A stretch of DNA of 64,000 nucleotides from NCBI RefSeq assembly GCF_018736085.1, contig NZ_CP076134.1:4598501-4662500 (forward strand), in the 5' to 3' direction. The position numbers and the translations under genes were made by a program. Under the pieces are notes generated by a model. That model saw only the letters and a program-made list of their open reading frames with translations. It had not been told where the DNA came from and did not search any database. Below are positions 56,485 through 64,000 of this stretch, one piece after another (position 1 is the stretch's first letter; each line of letters begins with the position of its first letter). Origin of the DNA: Bradyrhizobium sediminis (GTDB lineage: Bacteria > Pseudomonadota > Alphaproteobacteria > Rhizobiales > Xanthobacteraceae).

Positions 56485-56760
56485 CGGTCTCTCGATTCCA
56501 AAGCCGGATTTTGGACATGCGCCCGGTCGACAGCATTGTCCGCTGCCTGAAGTTAACGCCGGGTTCAGCGAACCACGAATGGCGCAGCCGCCGGAGACAT
56601 CCGGGAAGTCGCCGGCAAGAGACCGCACGCTCAAGCGCCGGAGCACCGTCCCCCCGCCAACCCCCGCCGCACAGATATTTTTGTCGTGACCGGGCGTGAT
56701 TCATGACAGAATTACTACGATCAAGTGTCAGTTCGCTTTTATTGCACGCGGAGCAAGTCC

Positions 56761-57765
56761 ATGAGTTTGGAATCGCGGGCGCGGCCAGGTTCCCTGGCCT
56801 GGTCAAATCCGCTGGCCTGGTGGTGGGGTCTGTTGACCCTGGTCAGCGGCGCCAATATCGCGGCTTGGTTCCTGCTGTACCGCCAGCTCCACGAGCAGCC
56901 GACGGGCATTCCCGGCAGCATCCCCGGCATCGAGCTCATGATGCTCCAGACCGGCAGTCCCGGCAGCACGTCCGGTATCGAGTTGATGCTCTTGCTCTGT
57001 GCGGCCTATGTTTTTGGCTGCGCATTCAGGTCGTTTCTTCCGCGCGCGGATGTTCAGCGGATCTGCTTGTTCGACACGTGGCTGTCGAGCGTCGTCGTCG
57101 GCCGGTCGGTAGCAACCGTGGCCGAGATCTGCTTCGCGGCGCAGTGGGCGATCATCCTGCACCAGCTGGGCACGATGACGGGATCGGACACCACCGTGAA
57201 CGCCGCATGGGTGATCGTGCCGTTGATCCTGATCGCGGAATGTTTCTCCTGGCATGCGGTGCTGACCACCAAATATCTGGGCAACGCCATCGAAAATTCG
57301 ATATGGGCCGTTGCCTTCTTCATCGCCGGGATCGGCCTTTGCCGATTGCTGCCGGAGTTCGATGGCCCGGTTCGCGTGGTCATCGCCATCTCGATAGCGG
57401 GGATTGCAGCCTATCTGGCGTTTCTCATGACGATCGACGTCCCGATGTATCTGAGCCGATGGCGGGCCGAGGTTGCCGATGGCAGCAGGCGTATGAAACC
57501 TCTCGAGGGTCTCCGTGACGTGAGCACGCGTTGGGTCGTGACGCACGACCTTGCCGAGTGGAAGGACGAGATTGCCTGGATGTCGCTTTATTTCAGCGTG
57601 GCGGTCTGGGCCAGCCTCGCGCTGTGTGTCTTCTACTCGCTCGGGGATCGTCTCCCGCGCTATCGTACTGAAACGACGGTCGCAAGCTTGTCGCCGGACG
57701 CACCGGCAGTGACGCTCCACAGCGTTGATGGCGTTTTCGAGCGAAGTGGGCACCGGTTCGCGTAA
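56761..57765 (+). CDS. Polytopic membrane protein of unknown function
   Basis: About 334 residues with eight or so hydrophobic helices. A short Gly/Ile-rich repeat lies near residue 50 (PTGIPGSIPGIELMMLQTGS, followed by a similar PGSTSGIELM). The middle holds AEICFAAQWAIILHQLGTM. The last ten residues (VFERSGHRFA) are encoded by a copy of the dispersed AAGTGG-CCGGTTCGCG repeat, so the stop is supplied by the repeat. No family recognised. Start ATG 56761. Confidence 0.7.
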   Translation: MSLESRARPGSLAWSNPLAWWWGLLTLVSGANIAAWFLLYRQLHEQPTGIPGSIPGIELMMLQTGSPGSTSGIELMLLLCAAYVFGCAFRSFLPRADVQRICLFDTWLSSVVVGRSVATVAEICFAAQWAIILHQLGTMTGSDTTVNAAWVIVPLILIAECFSWHAVLTTKYLGNAIENSIWAVAFFIAGIGLCRLLPEFDGPVRVVIAISIAGIAAYLAFLMTIDVPMYLSRWRAEVADGSRRMKPLEGLRDVSTRWVVTHDLAEWKDEIAWMSLYFSVAVWASLALCVFYSLGDRLPRYRTETTVASLSPDAPAVTLHSVDGVFERSGHRFA

Positions 57766-57767
57766 AG
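57731..57767. repeat. Part copy of the CTAGAGCGTTTCAAG dispersed repeat
   Basis: GCGTTTTCGAGCGAAGTGGG and CACCGGTTCGCGTAAAG match 24346-24381 with a few changes. It supplies the stop codon and last residues of the membrane protein above. Confidence 0.7.
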
Positions 57768-57851
57768 CTCGCCGCTTCGCTCGACGCCCGTTGGGCTCCG
57801 ATCCAGCGGGGTAATGCCCGGCAGGATAGCCGAAGGCAGGTGTGATTGTAG

Positions 57852-58361
57852 CTAAGCGCCGGTCAGCCGGCCCAACCAGCCCTTCGGAGCGGCTTCCGCT
57901 CCCACTGGAACCTCCATAGGCCCGCCGACCGCATCGCCGAACGACGCGAAGAATTCGCCCGCCAGCTTCCTCGCGGTGGAATCGATCAGGCGCTGGCCGA
58001 GCTGCGCCAGCTTGCCGCCGATCTGGGCGTCGACTTCATAGTGCAGGATCGTGACCTCAGGGCTTTCGGATTCGAGGCGCACGGCGGCGCCGCCCTTGGC
58101 AAACCCCGCCACGCCGCCGGATCCTTCGCCGGAGATGCGATAGCTGTTCGGCGGATCGAGATCCGACAGCGTCACCTTGCCGCCGAACTTCGCCTTGACC
58201 GGTCCGACCTTGAACACCACCGCGGCGGTCATTTCGGTCGGCGAGGACATTTCGAGGCTTTGACACCCCGGAATGCATTTCCTGAGCACTTCGGGATCGT
58301 TGAGCGCCTCCCACACTCTCGTTTTGGACGCGGGGATGCGCTGGCTGTCGTTCATCTTCAT
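57852..58361 (-). CDS. coxG: CoxG, SRPBCC-family CO dehydrogenase accessory protein
   Basis: A 169-residue CoxG: MKMNDSQRIPASKTRVWEAL, then LRKCIPGCQSLE, the START-like/SRPBCC core, and DAQIGGKLAQLGQRLID near the end. CoxG is needed to attach CO dehydrogenase to the membrane. It overlaps the XdhC-type gene by four bases and is the last gene of the cox cluster. Confidence 0.92.
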   Translation of the reverse strand: MKMNDSQRIPASKTRVWEALNDPEVLRKCIPGCQSLEMSSPTEMTAAVVFKVGPVKAKFGGKVTLSDLDPPNSYRISGEGSGGVAGFAKGGAAVRLESESPEVTILHYEVDAQIGGKLAQLGQRLIDSTARKLAGEFFASFGDAVGGPMEVPVGAEAAPKGWLGRLTGA

Positions 58362-59206
58362 GATTGGGCCTTGACGGCTTGCGGAGGATTGGTGGCGCGC
58401 TGGCCGCGCCTGCGCTCGACCGTGATTTCGGCCAGGATCGACATCGCGATCTCTTCCGGCGTGATGGCGCCGAGGTCGAGGCCGGCGGGCGCCTTGATGC
58501 GGTCGAGCGCCGAGGCGTCGATGCCCTCGCCGATCAGTTTTTCGCGCAGCGCCGCCATCTTGCGGCGGCTGCCGACGAAGGCGTGATAGGCAGCGTCGAC
58601 CGACAGCGCCGCCCGCAGCGCGGCTTCGTCGCCCTTGCCCTGCGTCGATACCACGACGAAGCGCCTGGCCTCGTTGAGCTGGCCGAGTTGAAAACCGTCA
58701 ATCAGCCTATCGGCATCGGGAGCGGCGGTGACGTCTGCGGCGGGCGCGGCCAGCGTGACGTGGTAGCCGAGCTGGCGCGCCTGGGCTGCCAGCGACAGCG
58801 CCACCGGGCTGACGCCGAGAATGACCAATGAGGGATGCGGCAACACCGGTTCGACGAAGATGTCCATGGTGCCCTTGCTCGGGCACATGTTCTGGGCGAA
58901 GCGGACGCCGTCGCGGTTCTCGCCGGGCCTGACGCCGAGTTCGGCCAACAGGTTTTCCGGCTGCACCGAGACCATGCGCGGCTCGCCGTCGGCGAGCGCG
59001 TCGCGCGCGGCCTTCAGCACCGCGCCGCGGGCGCAGCCGCCGCCGATCCAGCCGGCGACGATGGTGCCGTCGGGGCGGATGATCGCCTTGGCCCCGGCCT
59101 TCGCCGCGGTCACCGAAACGGTGCGGACCACGGTGGCGAGCACGAAGGCCTGCTCCGCGGCCTTCATCTGCGCCACCAGTTCCATCACTTCGACATGCCT
59201 GGACAT
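58358..59206 (-). CDS. coxF: XdhC/CoxF family maturation protein
   Basis: A 282-residue XdhC-type protein with the N-terminal block VRTVSVTAAKAGAKAIIRPD and the Cys loop GWIGGGCARGAV, and a C-terminal Rossmann half (VILGVSPVALSLAAQARQLG). It handles Mo-cofactor sulfuration and delivery. Start at MSRHVEVMELV; the frame upstream is the VWA gene shadow. It sits between coxE and coxG, as coxF does in CO oxidisers. Confidence 0.85.
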   Translation of the reverse strand: MSRHVEVMELVAQMKAAEQAFVLATVVRTVSVTAAKAGAKAIIRPDGTIVAGWIGGGCARGAVLKAARDALADGEPRMVSVQPENLLAELGVRPGENRDGVRFAQNMCPSKGTMDIFVEPVLPHPSLVILGVSPVALSLAAQARQLGYHVTLAAPAADVTAAPDADRLIDGFQLGQLNEARRFVVVSTQGKGDEAALRAALSVDAAYHAFVGSRRKMAALREKLIGEGIDASALDRIKAPAGLDLGAITPEEIAMSILAEITVERRRGQRATNPPQAVKAQS

Positions 59207-59217
59207 CGGCGCCTCCT

Positions 59218-60423
59218 TCAGAGATCGGCCAGATAGGGTTCGAGCTCGGTCAGGCTCTTCAGCGTATGGGCGGGCGCGTAGAGATCGACATGCGGCAAGG
59301 CAGCCTTGATGCCGGCGGCCTCGGGCGCGTAGCCCTCCCACGCCATCATCGGATTGAGCCAGACGATGCGGCGGCAGCGCCGCGCCAGCGCCGCCATCTC
59401 GCGGCCGAGCAATGCGGCGTCGCCGGTCTCGTAGCCGTCGGACACGATCATCACGCAGGTGCGCGAATGAATGACGCGCGCGGCATGCCAGCGGTTGAAG
59501 GTCTGCAGGCTCTCGCCGATCATGGTGCCGCCGCCGGCGCCCTGCGCCATGATCGAGAGCCGGTCGAGCGCGCGCGCGGGGTCCTTCTCCTTCATCGCGT
59601 CGGAAACGTGAGCGAGCCTAGTGTGGAATAGGAACGCCTCGGCCTCGCGGAACTCGTCGAGCACGCCGTGGATGAAGCGCAGGAACACGCCGGTATACAT
59701 GCTCATCGAGCCGGAGGCGTCGAGCAGCATCACCAGGCGAAGCGGCTTTTCCTTGCGCCGCCGTTTGACGAGGCTGATCGGCACGCCGCCATGGCTGATG
59801 TTGCCATGGATGGTGCGCCTGAGGTCGAGCCGGTAGCCGCGCCGCCGCGCCAGATCGCGGCGGGTCAGCCGGGTGCGCATGCTCTTCGCCAGCCGCGCCG
59901 CGACCGCGTGCGCCTGCTCGATCTGCTCGGGGTCAGCCATCTTGCGGAAATCGATTTCGGCGAGATTGGAGGCCACGGAGGCGCCCTCCATGCGGCCTTC
60001 GCCGGCACGATCCTCCGGCGCATCGCCGCCGGGAATCTGATCCGTTGCAGCCTCGCCGCCGGCCGGTTGAGACTTGTTGTCGCGCAGGCTTTTCAGCGAC
60101 GGGCTGTCGGCCGCCTTCGCCGATCCCATCGTCACCGATCGCGACTTGACCCGCCGGCCGAGCCAGAACGCGTCGAACAGCCCGTCGAATTTCTCCCAGT
60201 CGGATTTGCGCGCCGAGAACAAGTGCTTGAACGCCGAGCGCAGCAGGCCCGGCTTTTCGGCATAGCCCGCCGCCATCAGGGCCGCGGCGTCGCGGCCCTC
60301 GTGCAGGCCGATCGCAAAGCCGTTGTCGCGCAGGGTCCTGAGAAACGCGGCGAGTTTTGCCGAGACCAGGCGTGAGACCTCGTCGAGTTCGTCATAGGAA
60401 GGGTTGGCGCCACAGCAGCTCAT
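59218..60423 (-). CDS. coxE: CoxE, VWA domain CO dehydrogenase accessory protein
   Basis: A 401-residue protein. The C-terminal von Willebrand A domain has the MIDAS motif in MLLDASGSMSMYTG and the later AGGGTMIGESL and MIVSDGYETGD blocks. CoxE works with the MoxR-type CoxD in inserting Cu and S into the Mo site of CO dehydrogenase. It overlaps coxD by four bases. Confidence 0.92.
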   Translation of the reverse strand: MSCCGANPSYDELDEVSRLVSAKLAAFLRTLRDNGFAIGLHEGRDAAALMAAGYAEKPGLLRSAFKHLFSARKSDWEKFDGLFDAFWLGRRVKSRSVTMGSAKAADSPSLKSLRDNKSQPAGGEAATDQIPGGDAPEDRAGEGRMEGASVASNLAEIDFRKMADPEQIEQAHAVAARLAKSMRTRLTRRDLARRRGYRLDLRRTIHGNISHGGVPISLVKRRRKEKPLRLVMLLDASGSMSMYTGVFLRFIHGVLDEFREAEAFLFHTRLAHVSDAMKEKDPARALDRLSIMAQGAGGGTMIGESLQTFNRWHAARVIHSRTCVMIVSDGYETGDAALLGREMAALARRCRRIVWLNPMMAWEGYAPEAAGIKAALPHVDLYAPAHTLKSLTELEPYLADL

Positions 60424-61292
60424 GCGACCTTCCCCAGCAGGCGTTCGGTGACCTCGCGCGTCACCCGCGACCTGTCCTCACGAGTCTTGAGCAGGCACAT
60501 CAGGGTTTCGTGCACCAGTTCGGGAGCGTCATGCAGGTCGCGCACCTCGAGCCCGACCAGCGCCGCCGCCCAGTCCAGCGTCTCCGCGACACCCGGCACC
60601 TTGCGCAGCTCTTCTTTGCGGATGCCTTCGACCAGCCGGGCGATCTGCAGCGCCAGCGAGGCGCCGGCGCCATCGATCCGCGCCATGATGATGCGCGCCT
60701 CGCGGTCGACGTCGGGATAGTCGACATAGTGATAGAGGCAGCGGCGGCGCAGCGCGTCGGACAGTTCCCGCGTACCGTTCGAGGTCAGCACCACATGCGG
60801 GATGGTGATGGCCTTGATGGTGCCGAGTTCGGGGATCGAGACCTGGAAGTCCGACAAGAGTTCGAGCAGGAACGCCTCGAACTCATCGTCGGCGCGGTCG
60901 ATCTCGTCGATCAGGAGCACCGGCGGCCTGTCGCGGCGGATCGCAGCCAGCAGCGGCCGCTCCAGCAGGTATTTTTCCGAAAAGATCTGATCCTCGATCG
61001 CGTCGGCGTCCTCGCCGCGATGCGCCTGGATCGACAGCAACTGCCGCTGGTAGTTCCATTCATAGAGCGCGGCCGATTGATCGAGCCCCTCGTAGCATTG
61101 CAGGCGGATCAATTCGGTTGCATGCGCCGCCGCCAGCGCCTTCGCCACTTCGGTCTTGCCGACGCCGGCCTCGCCTTCCAAGAGCAGCGGGCGCTTCAGC
61201 AGCTGCATCAGCGAGATCGCGGTCGCGAGATCGGCGTCGGCGATATAGCCGCACGCCGCCAGGGCTTGCGCGATCTGTTCGCGGGTTTTCAT
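60420..61292 (-). CDS. coxD: CoxD, MoxR-type AAA+ ATPase
   Basis: A 290-residue AAA+ ATPase: Walker A GEAGVGKTEVAKA, Walker B VLLIDEIDRADDEFEAF, sensor VLTSNGTRELSDALRRR. CoxD is the chaperone for assembly of the [CuSMoO2] centre in Oligotropha-type CO dehydrogenase. Start at MKTREQIAQALAACGY; the region upstream holds a family C repeat. 103 bases separate it from coxL. Confidence 0.93.
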   Translation of the reverse strand: MKTREQIAQALAACGYIADADLATAISLMQLLKRPLLLEGEAGVGKTEVAKALAAAHATELIRLQCYEGLDQSAALYEWNYQRQLLSIQAHRGEDADAIEDQIFSEKYLLERPLLAAIRRDRPPVLLIDEIDRADDEFEAFLLELLSDFQVSIPELGTIKAITIPHVVLTSNGTRELSDALRRRCLYHYVDYPDVDREARIIMARIDGAGASLALQIARLVEGIRKEELRKVPGVAETLDWAAALVGLEVRDLHDAPELVHETLMCLLKTREDRSRVTREVTERLLGKVA

Positions 61293-61303
61293 GGGCAGGC
61301 TTC

Positions 61304-61385
61304 CGTCATTCCGGGATGGTCCGGAGGACCAGACCCGGAATCTCGAGATTCCGGGTTCGATGCTTCGCATCGCCCCGGAATGACG
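61304..61385. repeat. Family C palindromic repeat (CGTCATTCCGGGATGG)
   Basis: Starts CGTCATTCCGGGATGGTCCG and ends CCCCGGAATGACG; the 22-bp centre beginning CCCGGAATCTCGAGATTCCG is a perfect palindrome, as in the copy at 33120. It sits inside the cox cluster between coxL and coxD. Confidence 0.85.
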
Positions 61386-61395
61386 ATGAGTGACA

Positions 61396-63816
61396 TTACG
61401 CGAACACTCCCAGATTCTTCGCCGCCTTCCAGTTGCGCCAGTAGTCGTGCGGCATCTGGATGTGGGTCGAGCCCAGGAACGAGAAGGCGTCGTTGACGGC
61501 GTTGGAAAACGCCGGCACGCCGCCGACATTCGGGCTCTCGCCGACACCCTTGGCGCCGATCGGGTGATGCGGCGACGGCGTCACGGTGAAGTCGGTCTCC
61601 CAGTGCGGCGTCTCCACCGCGGTCGGCATGAAGAAATCCATGAACGAGCCGGTCACCACATTGCCGGCGTCGTCGTAGCGGATCTCCTGGCCCATCGCGA
61701 TGGCGAAGGCTTCGGTCAGCCCGCCATGCACCTGGCCCTCAATGATCATCGGGTTGATGCGGGTGCCGCAATCGTCGAGCGCGTAGAAGCGCCTGATCTT
61801 GTAGACCCCGGTATCGACGTCGATGTTCATCACGCAGATATAGGCGCCGAAGGGATAAGTCATATTGGGCGGATCGTAATAACTCACCGCCTCCAGCCCC
61901 GGTTCCATGCCCGGCGGCACCGAATTATAGGCCGCCCAGCAGATGTCCTTCATCGACATCGACTTCTCCGGCAGGCCCTTGACCCGGAAGCCGTCGATAT
62001 CCCATTCGAGGTCGTCTTCGTGGACCTCGAGCTTGTAGGCGGCGATCATCTGCGCCTTGGCCTTGATCTTGCGCGCCGCCATCGCGATCGCGGCACCCGC
62101 CACCGGCGTGGAGCGCGACCCGTAGGTGCCGAGCCCGTAGGGCGCGGTATCGGTATTGCCTTCCTCGACCATGATGTCATCGGCGGGAATGCCGATCTCG
62201 GTGGCGATGATCTGCGCCCAGGTGGTCTCGTGGCCCTGGCCCTGGCTCTTGGAGCCGACCCGCGCGATGCCGGCGCCGGTCGGGTGCATGCGGATCTCGC
62301 AGGAATCGAACATCGCGATCCCCAGGATGTCGCAATTCTTCGACGGCCCGGCGCCGACGATCTCGGTGAAGAACGACACGCCGAGGCCCATGATCTCGCG
62401 GGTCTCGCCGCGCTTGAACGCCGCGCGCAGCAAAGCCTGCTCCTTGCGCAGGCCGGCATAGTCGACGGTTTCCATCATCTTCTTCATGGCGGTGTGGTAG
62501 TCGCCGGAATCATATTCCCAGCCGAGCGCCGAGTGATACGGGAACTGCTCCGCCTTGATGAAGTTCTTGAGCCGCAACTCGGCCGGATCCATCCCGAGTT
62601 TTTGCGCGAGAATGTCCATGCCGCGCTCGATGCAATAGGCGGCCTCCGTCACCCGAAACGAGCAGCGATAGGCGACGCCGCCCGGCGCCTTGTTGGTGTA
62701 GATGCCGTCGACCGACAGATGCGCGGTCGGGAAGTCGTAAGACCCGGTGACGATGTTGAAGAAGCCGGCCGGCCATTTCGACGGGTCGGCGCAGGCGTCG
62801 AACGCGCCGTGATCGGCCAGCACATGGACGCGCAGCCCCGTAACCTTGCCCTCTTTGGTCGAGGCGATCTCGGTGGTCATGTGGTAATCGCGCGCGAACG
62901 AGGTCGCAGTCAGATTCTCGATGCGGTCCTCGACCCATTTCACCGGCTTGCCGGTCACGATCGAGGCTACCGCGGCGCAGATGTAGCCGGGATAGGCGCC
63001 GACCTTGTTGCCGAAACCGCCGCCGATGTCGGGCGAGATCACATGGATCTTGTGCTCGGGAATCTTGGCGATCAGCGCCACCACGGTGCGGATCACATGC
63101 GGCGCCTGGAAGGTGCCCCAGATCGACAGCTCGCCCTTGATCTTGTCGAACGAGCAGACGCACTGGCAGGTCTCCAGCGGAGACGGGTGGGTGCGGTGAT
63201 AGGAGATCATCTCCTTGATGGTGACATCCGCCTTCTTGAACGCGGCGTCGGTGAGGTCCTTGTCGCCGACGGTCCATTCGAAGATGTGGTTGTGATGCTT
63301 GCGCGGCCCGTGCGCGCCTGTGGTCTTGCCGGCGAGATCCTCGCGCAGCACCGGGGCATCCTTGTCCATCGCCTTGAACGGATCGATCACCACCGGCAGC
63401 GGCTCGTATTCCACCACCACCTTGTTGATGCCGTCATCGGCCGCATAGCGGTCGGTGGCGACCACGAAGGCGACTTCCTGGTTCTGGAACAGCACCTTGC
63501 CGTCGGCCAGCACCATCTGCACGTCGCCGGCCAAGGTCGGCATCCAGGCGAGGTTGACGGTCTTCAGCGTCTCGGCGGTGATGACAGCCAACACGCCCGG
63601 CACCTTCAGCGCCTCCTCCGAATTGATCGACTTGACGCGCGCATGCGCGTGCGGCGAGCGGACGAAGTCGCCGTGCAGCATGCCCGGCAGCTTCAAATCG
63701 TCGACGTAGTTGCCCTTGCCTTGGGTGAAGCGGATGTCCTCGACCCGCTTGCGCTTGCAGCCCATGCCTTCGAGCTTGGCTTCGCGTTGTTCCCGCGTGG
63801 GAGTCATGTCGTTCAT
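61396..63816 (-). CDS. coxL: CO dehydrogenase large subunit, form I
   Basis: An 806-residue molybdo-hydroxylase subunit (Oligotropha CoxL has 809). The form I active-site motif AYRCSFR is present, with the Cu-binding Cys at residue 385, and the catalytic Glu region [13 protein letters not shown] is near the C-terminus. It oxidises CO to CO2 with S and M subunits, giving electrons to the respiratory chain. It overlaps coxS by four bases. Confidence 0.96.
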   Translation of the reverse strand: MNDMTPTREQREAKLEGMGCKRKRVEDIRFTQGKGNYVDDLKLPGMLHGDFVRSPHAHARVKSINSEEALKVPGVLAVITAETLKTVNLAWMPTLAGDVQMVLADGKVLFQNQEVAFVVATDRYAADDGINKVVVEYEPLPVVIDPFKAMDKDAPVLREDLAGKTTGAHGPRKHHNHIFEWTVGDKDLTDAAFKKADVTIKEMISYHRTHPSPLETCQCVCSFDKIKGELSIWGTFQAPHVIRTVVALIAKIPEHKIHVISPDIGGGFGNKVGAYPGYICAAVASIVTGKPVKWVEDRIENLTATSFARDYHMTTEIASTKEGKVTGLRVHVLADHGAFDACADPSKWPAGFFNIVTGSYDFPTAHLSVDGIYTNKAPGGVAYRCSFRVTEAAYCIERGMDILAQKLGMDPAELRLKNFIKAEQFPYHSALGWEYDSGDYHTAMKKMMETVDYAGLRKEQALLRAAFKRGETREIMGLGVSFFTEIVGAGPSKNCDILGIAMFDSCEIRMHPTGAGIARVGSKSQGQGHETTWAQIIATEIGIPADDIMVEEGNTDTAPYGLGTYGSRSTPVAGAAIAMAARKIKAKAQMIAAYKLEVHEDDLEWDIDGFRVKGLPEKSMSMKDICWAAYNSVPPGMEPGLEAVSYYDPPNMTYPFGAYICVMNIDVDTGVYKIRRFYALDDCGTRINPMIIEGQVHGGLTEAFAIAMGQEIRYDDAGNVVTGSFMDFFMPTAVETPHWETDFTVTPSPHHPIGAKGVGESPNVGGVPAFSNAVNDAFSFLGSTHIQMPHDYWRNWKAAKNLGVFA

Positions 63817-64000
63817 TCCGCTGCCTCCTTGAATTCAACGCCATTGATCTTGTCGGCGGCGTACTGGATCGCCTTGACGATGTTCTGGTAGCCGGTGCAG
63901 CGGCAGAAATTGCCCGAGATGCCCATCCGGATTTCTTCCTCCGACGGCTTCGGGTTCTCCTTGAGCAGCCGCTGCGCGCGCAAAATCATGCCGGGGGTGC
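63813..64000 (-). CDS. coxS: CO dehydrogenase small (2Fe-2S) subunit, 5' cut by window end
   Basis: Only the C-terminal 61 or so residues are present ([20 protein letters not shown] onward). The second 2Fe-2S site reads [20 protein letters not shown], as in CoxS. The stop overlaps the coxL start by four bases, so the order is S-L. coxM would be expected further right, outside the window. Confidence 0.92.
   Translation of the reverse strand, partial: TPGMILRAQRLLKENPKPSEEEIRMGISGNFCRCTGYQNIVKAIQYAADKINGVEFKEAAE

Noticed and set aside
61390..63891. Open frame of about 833 codons antisense to coxL
   Set aside because: coxL is certain from its active-site motif; the antisense product has no known motif.

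Overview
The window is high-GC alphaproteobacterial DNA. It looks most like Bradyrhizobium or a close relative (Nitrobacteraceae). The reasons are the gene content (form I aerobic CO dehydrogenase cluster, rplY-pth-ychF, a DUF3551 exported protein, a Cys-rich CWC protein, SnoaL-like proteins) and the dense scatter of short palindromic repeats of kinds I know from that group. Both ends cut genes: a CaiB/BaiF CoA-transferase on the left and coxS on the right. I saw no rRNA, tRNA or CRISPR array.

Layout. 0-12 kb: a minus-strand catabolic/uptake cluster read right to left, with a flavoprotein oxidoreductase, a two-halved small protein of unknown role, a TIM-barrel isomerase, an M20 amidohydrolase and a complete Opp/Dpp-type peptide ABC transporter. 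12-23 kb: mostly single housekeeping or accessory genes (PAS protein, GNAT, PlsC, aldo/keto reductase, nitroreductase, a divergent TetR/enoyl-CoA hydratase pair, GST, TauE/SafE with a divergent LysR). 23-25.7 kb: two nearly identical IS5-like elements bracket a 98-bp palindromic repeat. 26-31 kb: pgm, then an oversized uvrB carrying two different palindromic repeats in frame. 31-38 kb: small proteins, two SnoaL-like paralogues, two MaoC-like proteins and many dispersed repeats. 37.7-46.5 kb: conserved core genes (ychF, pth, rplY, ubiK-like, dienelactone hydrolase, lgt, a MidA-like methyltransferase, pgeF, prs). 46.9-53.5 kb: an accessory region with a HigBA-type toxin-antitoxin pair, a second pair whose toxin looks frameshifted, a decayed zinc-ribbon gene, and a 1291-residue protein with restriction-endonuclease, TPR, GreA/B-C-like and PIN-like parts. 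53.7-57.8 kb: an MFS transporter, a DUF3551 protein, a TsdA-like dihaem cytochrome c and a membrane protein. 57.8-64 kb: a cox cluster (coxS-coxL-coxD-coxE-XdhC/coxF-coxG) whose CoxL has the form I active-site motif.

How the genes work together. The cox genes should give aerobic CO oxidation: S and L (with M outside the window) form the enzyme, D/E/F mature the Mo-Cu site and G links to the membrane. The Opp cluster with the M20 hydrolase and oxidoreductase suggests uptake and breakdown of a peptide- or amide-linked compound. The strongest candidate for an under-described system is the nuclease-TPR-GreAB-C-PIN gene at 49.65-53.53 kb. The most unusual sequence-level feature is that dispersed palindromic repeats are translated: twice inside uvrB, and at the C-termini of two other genes.
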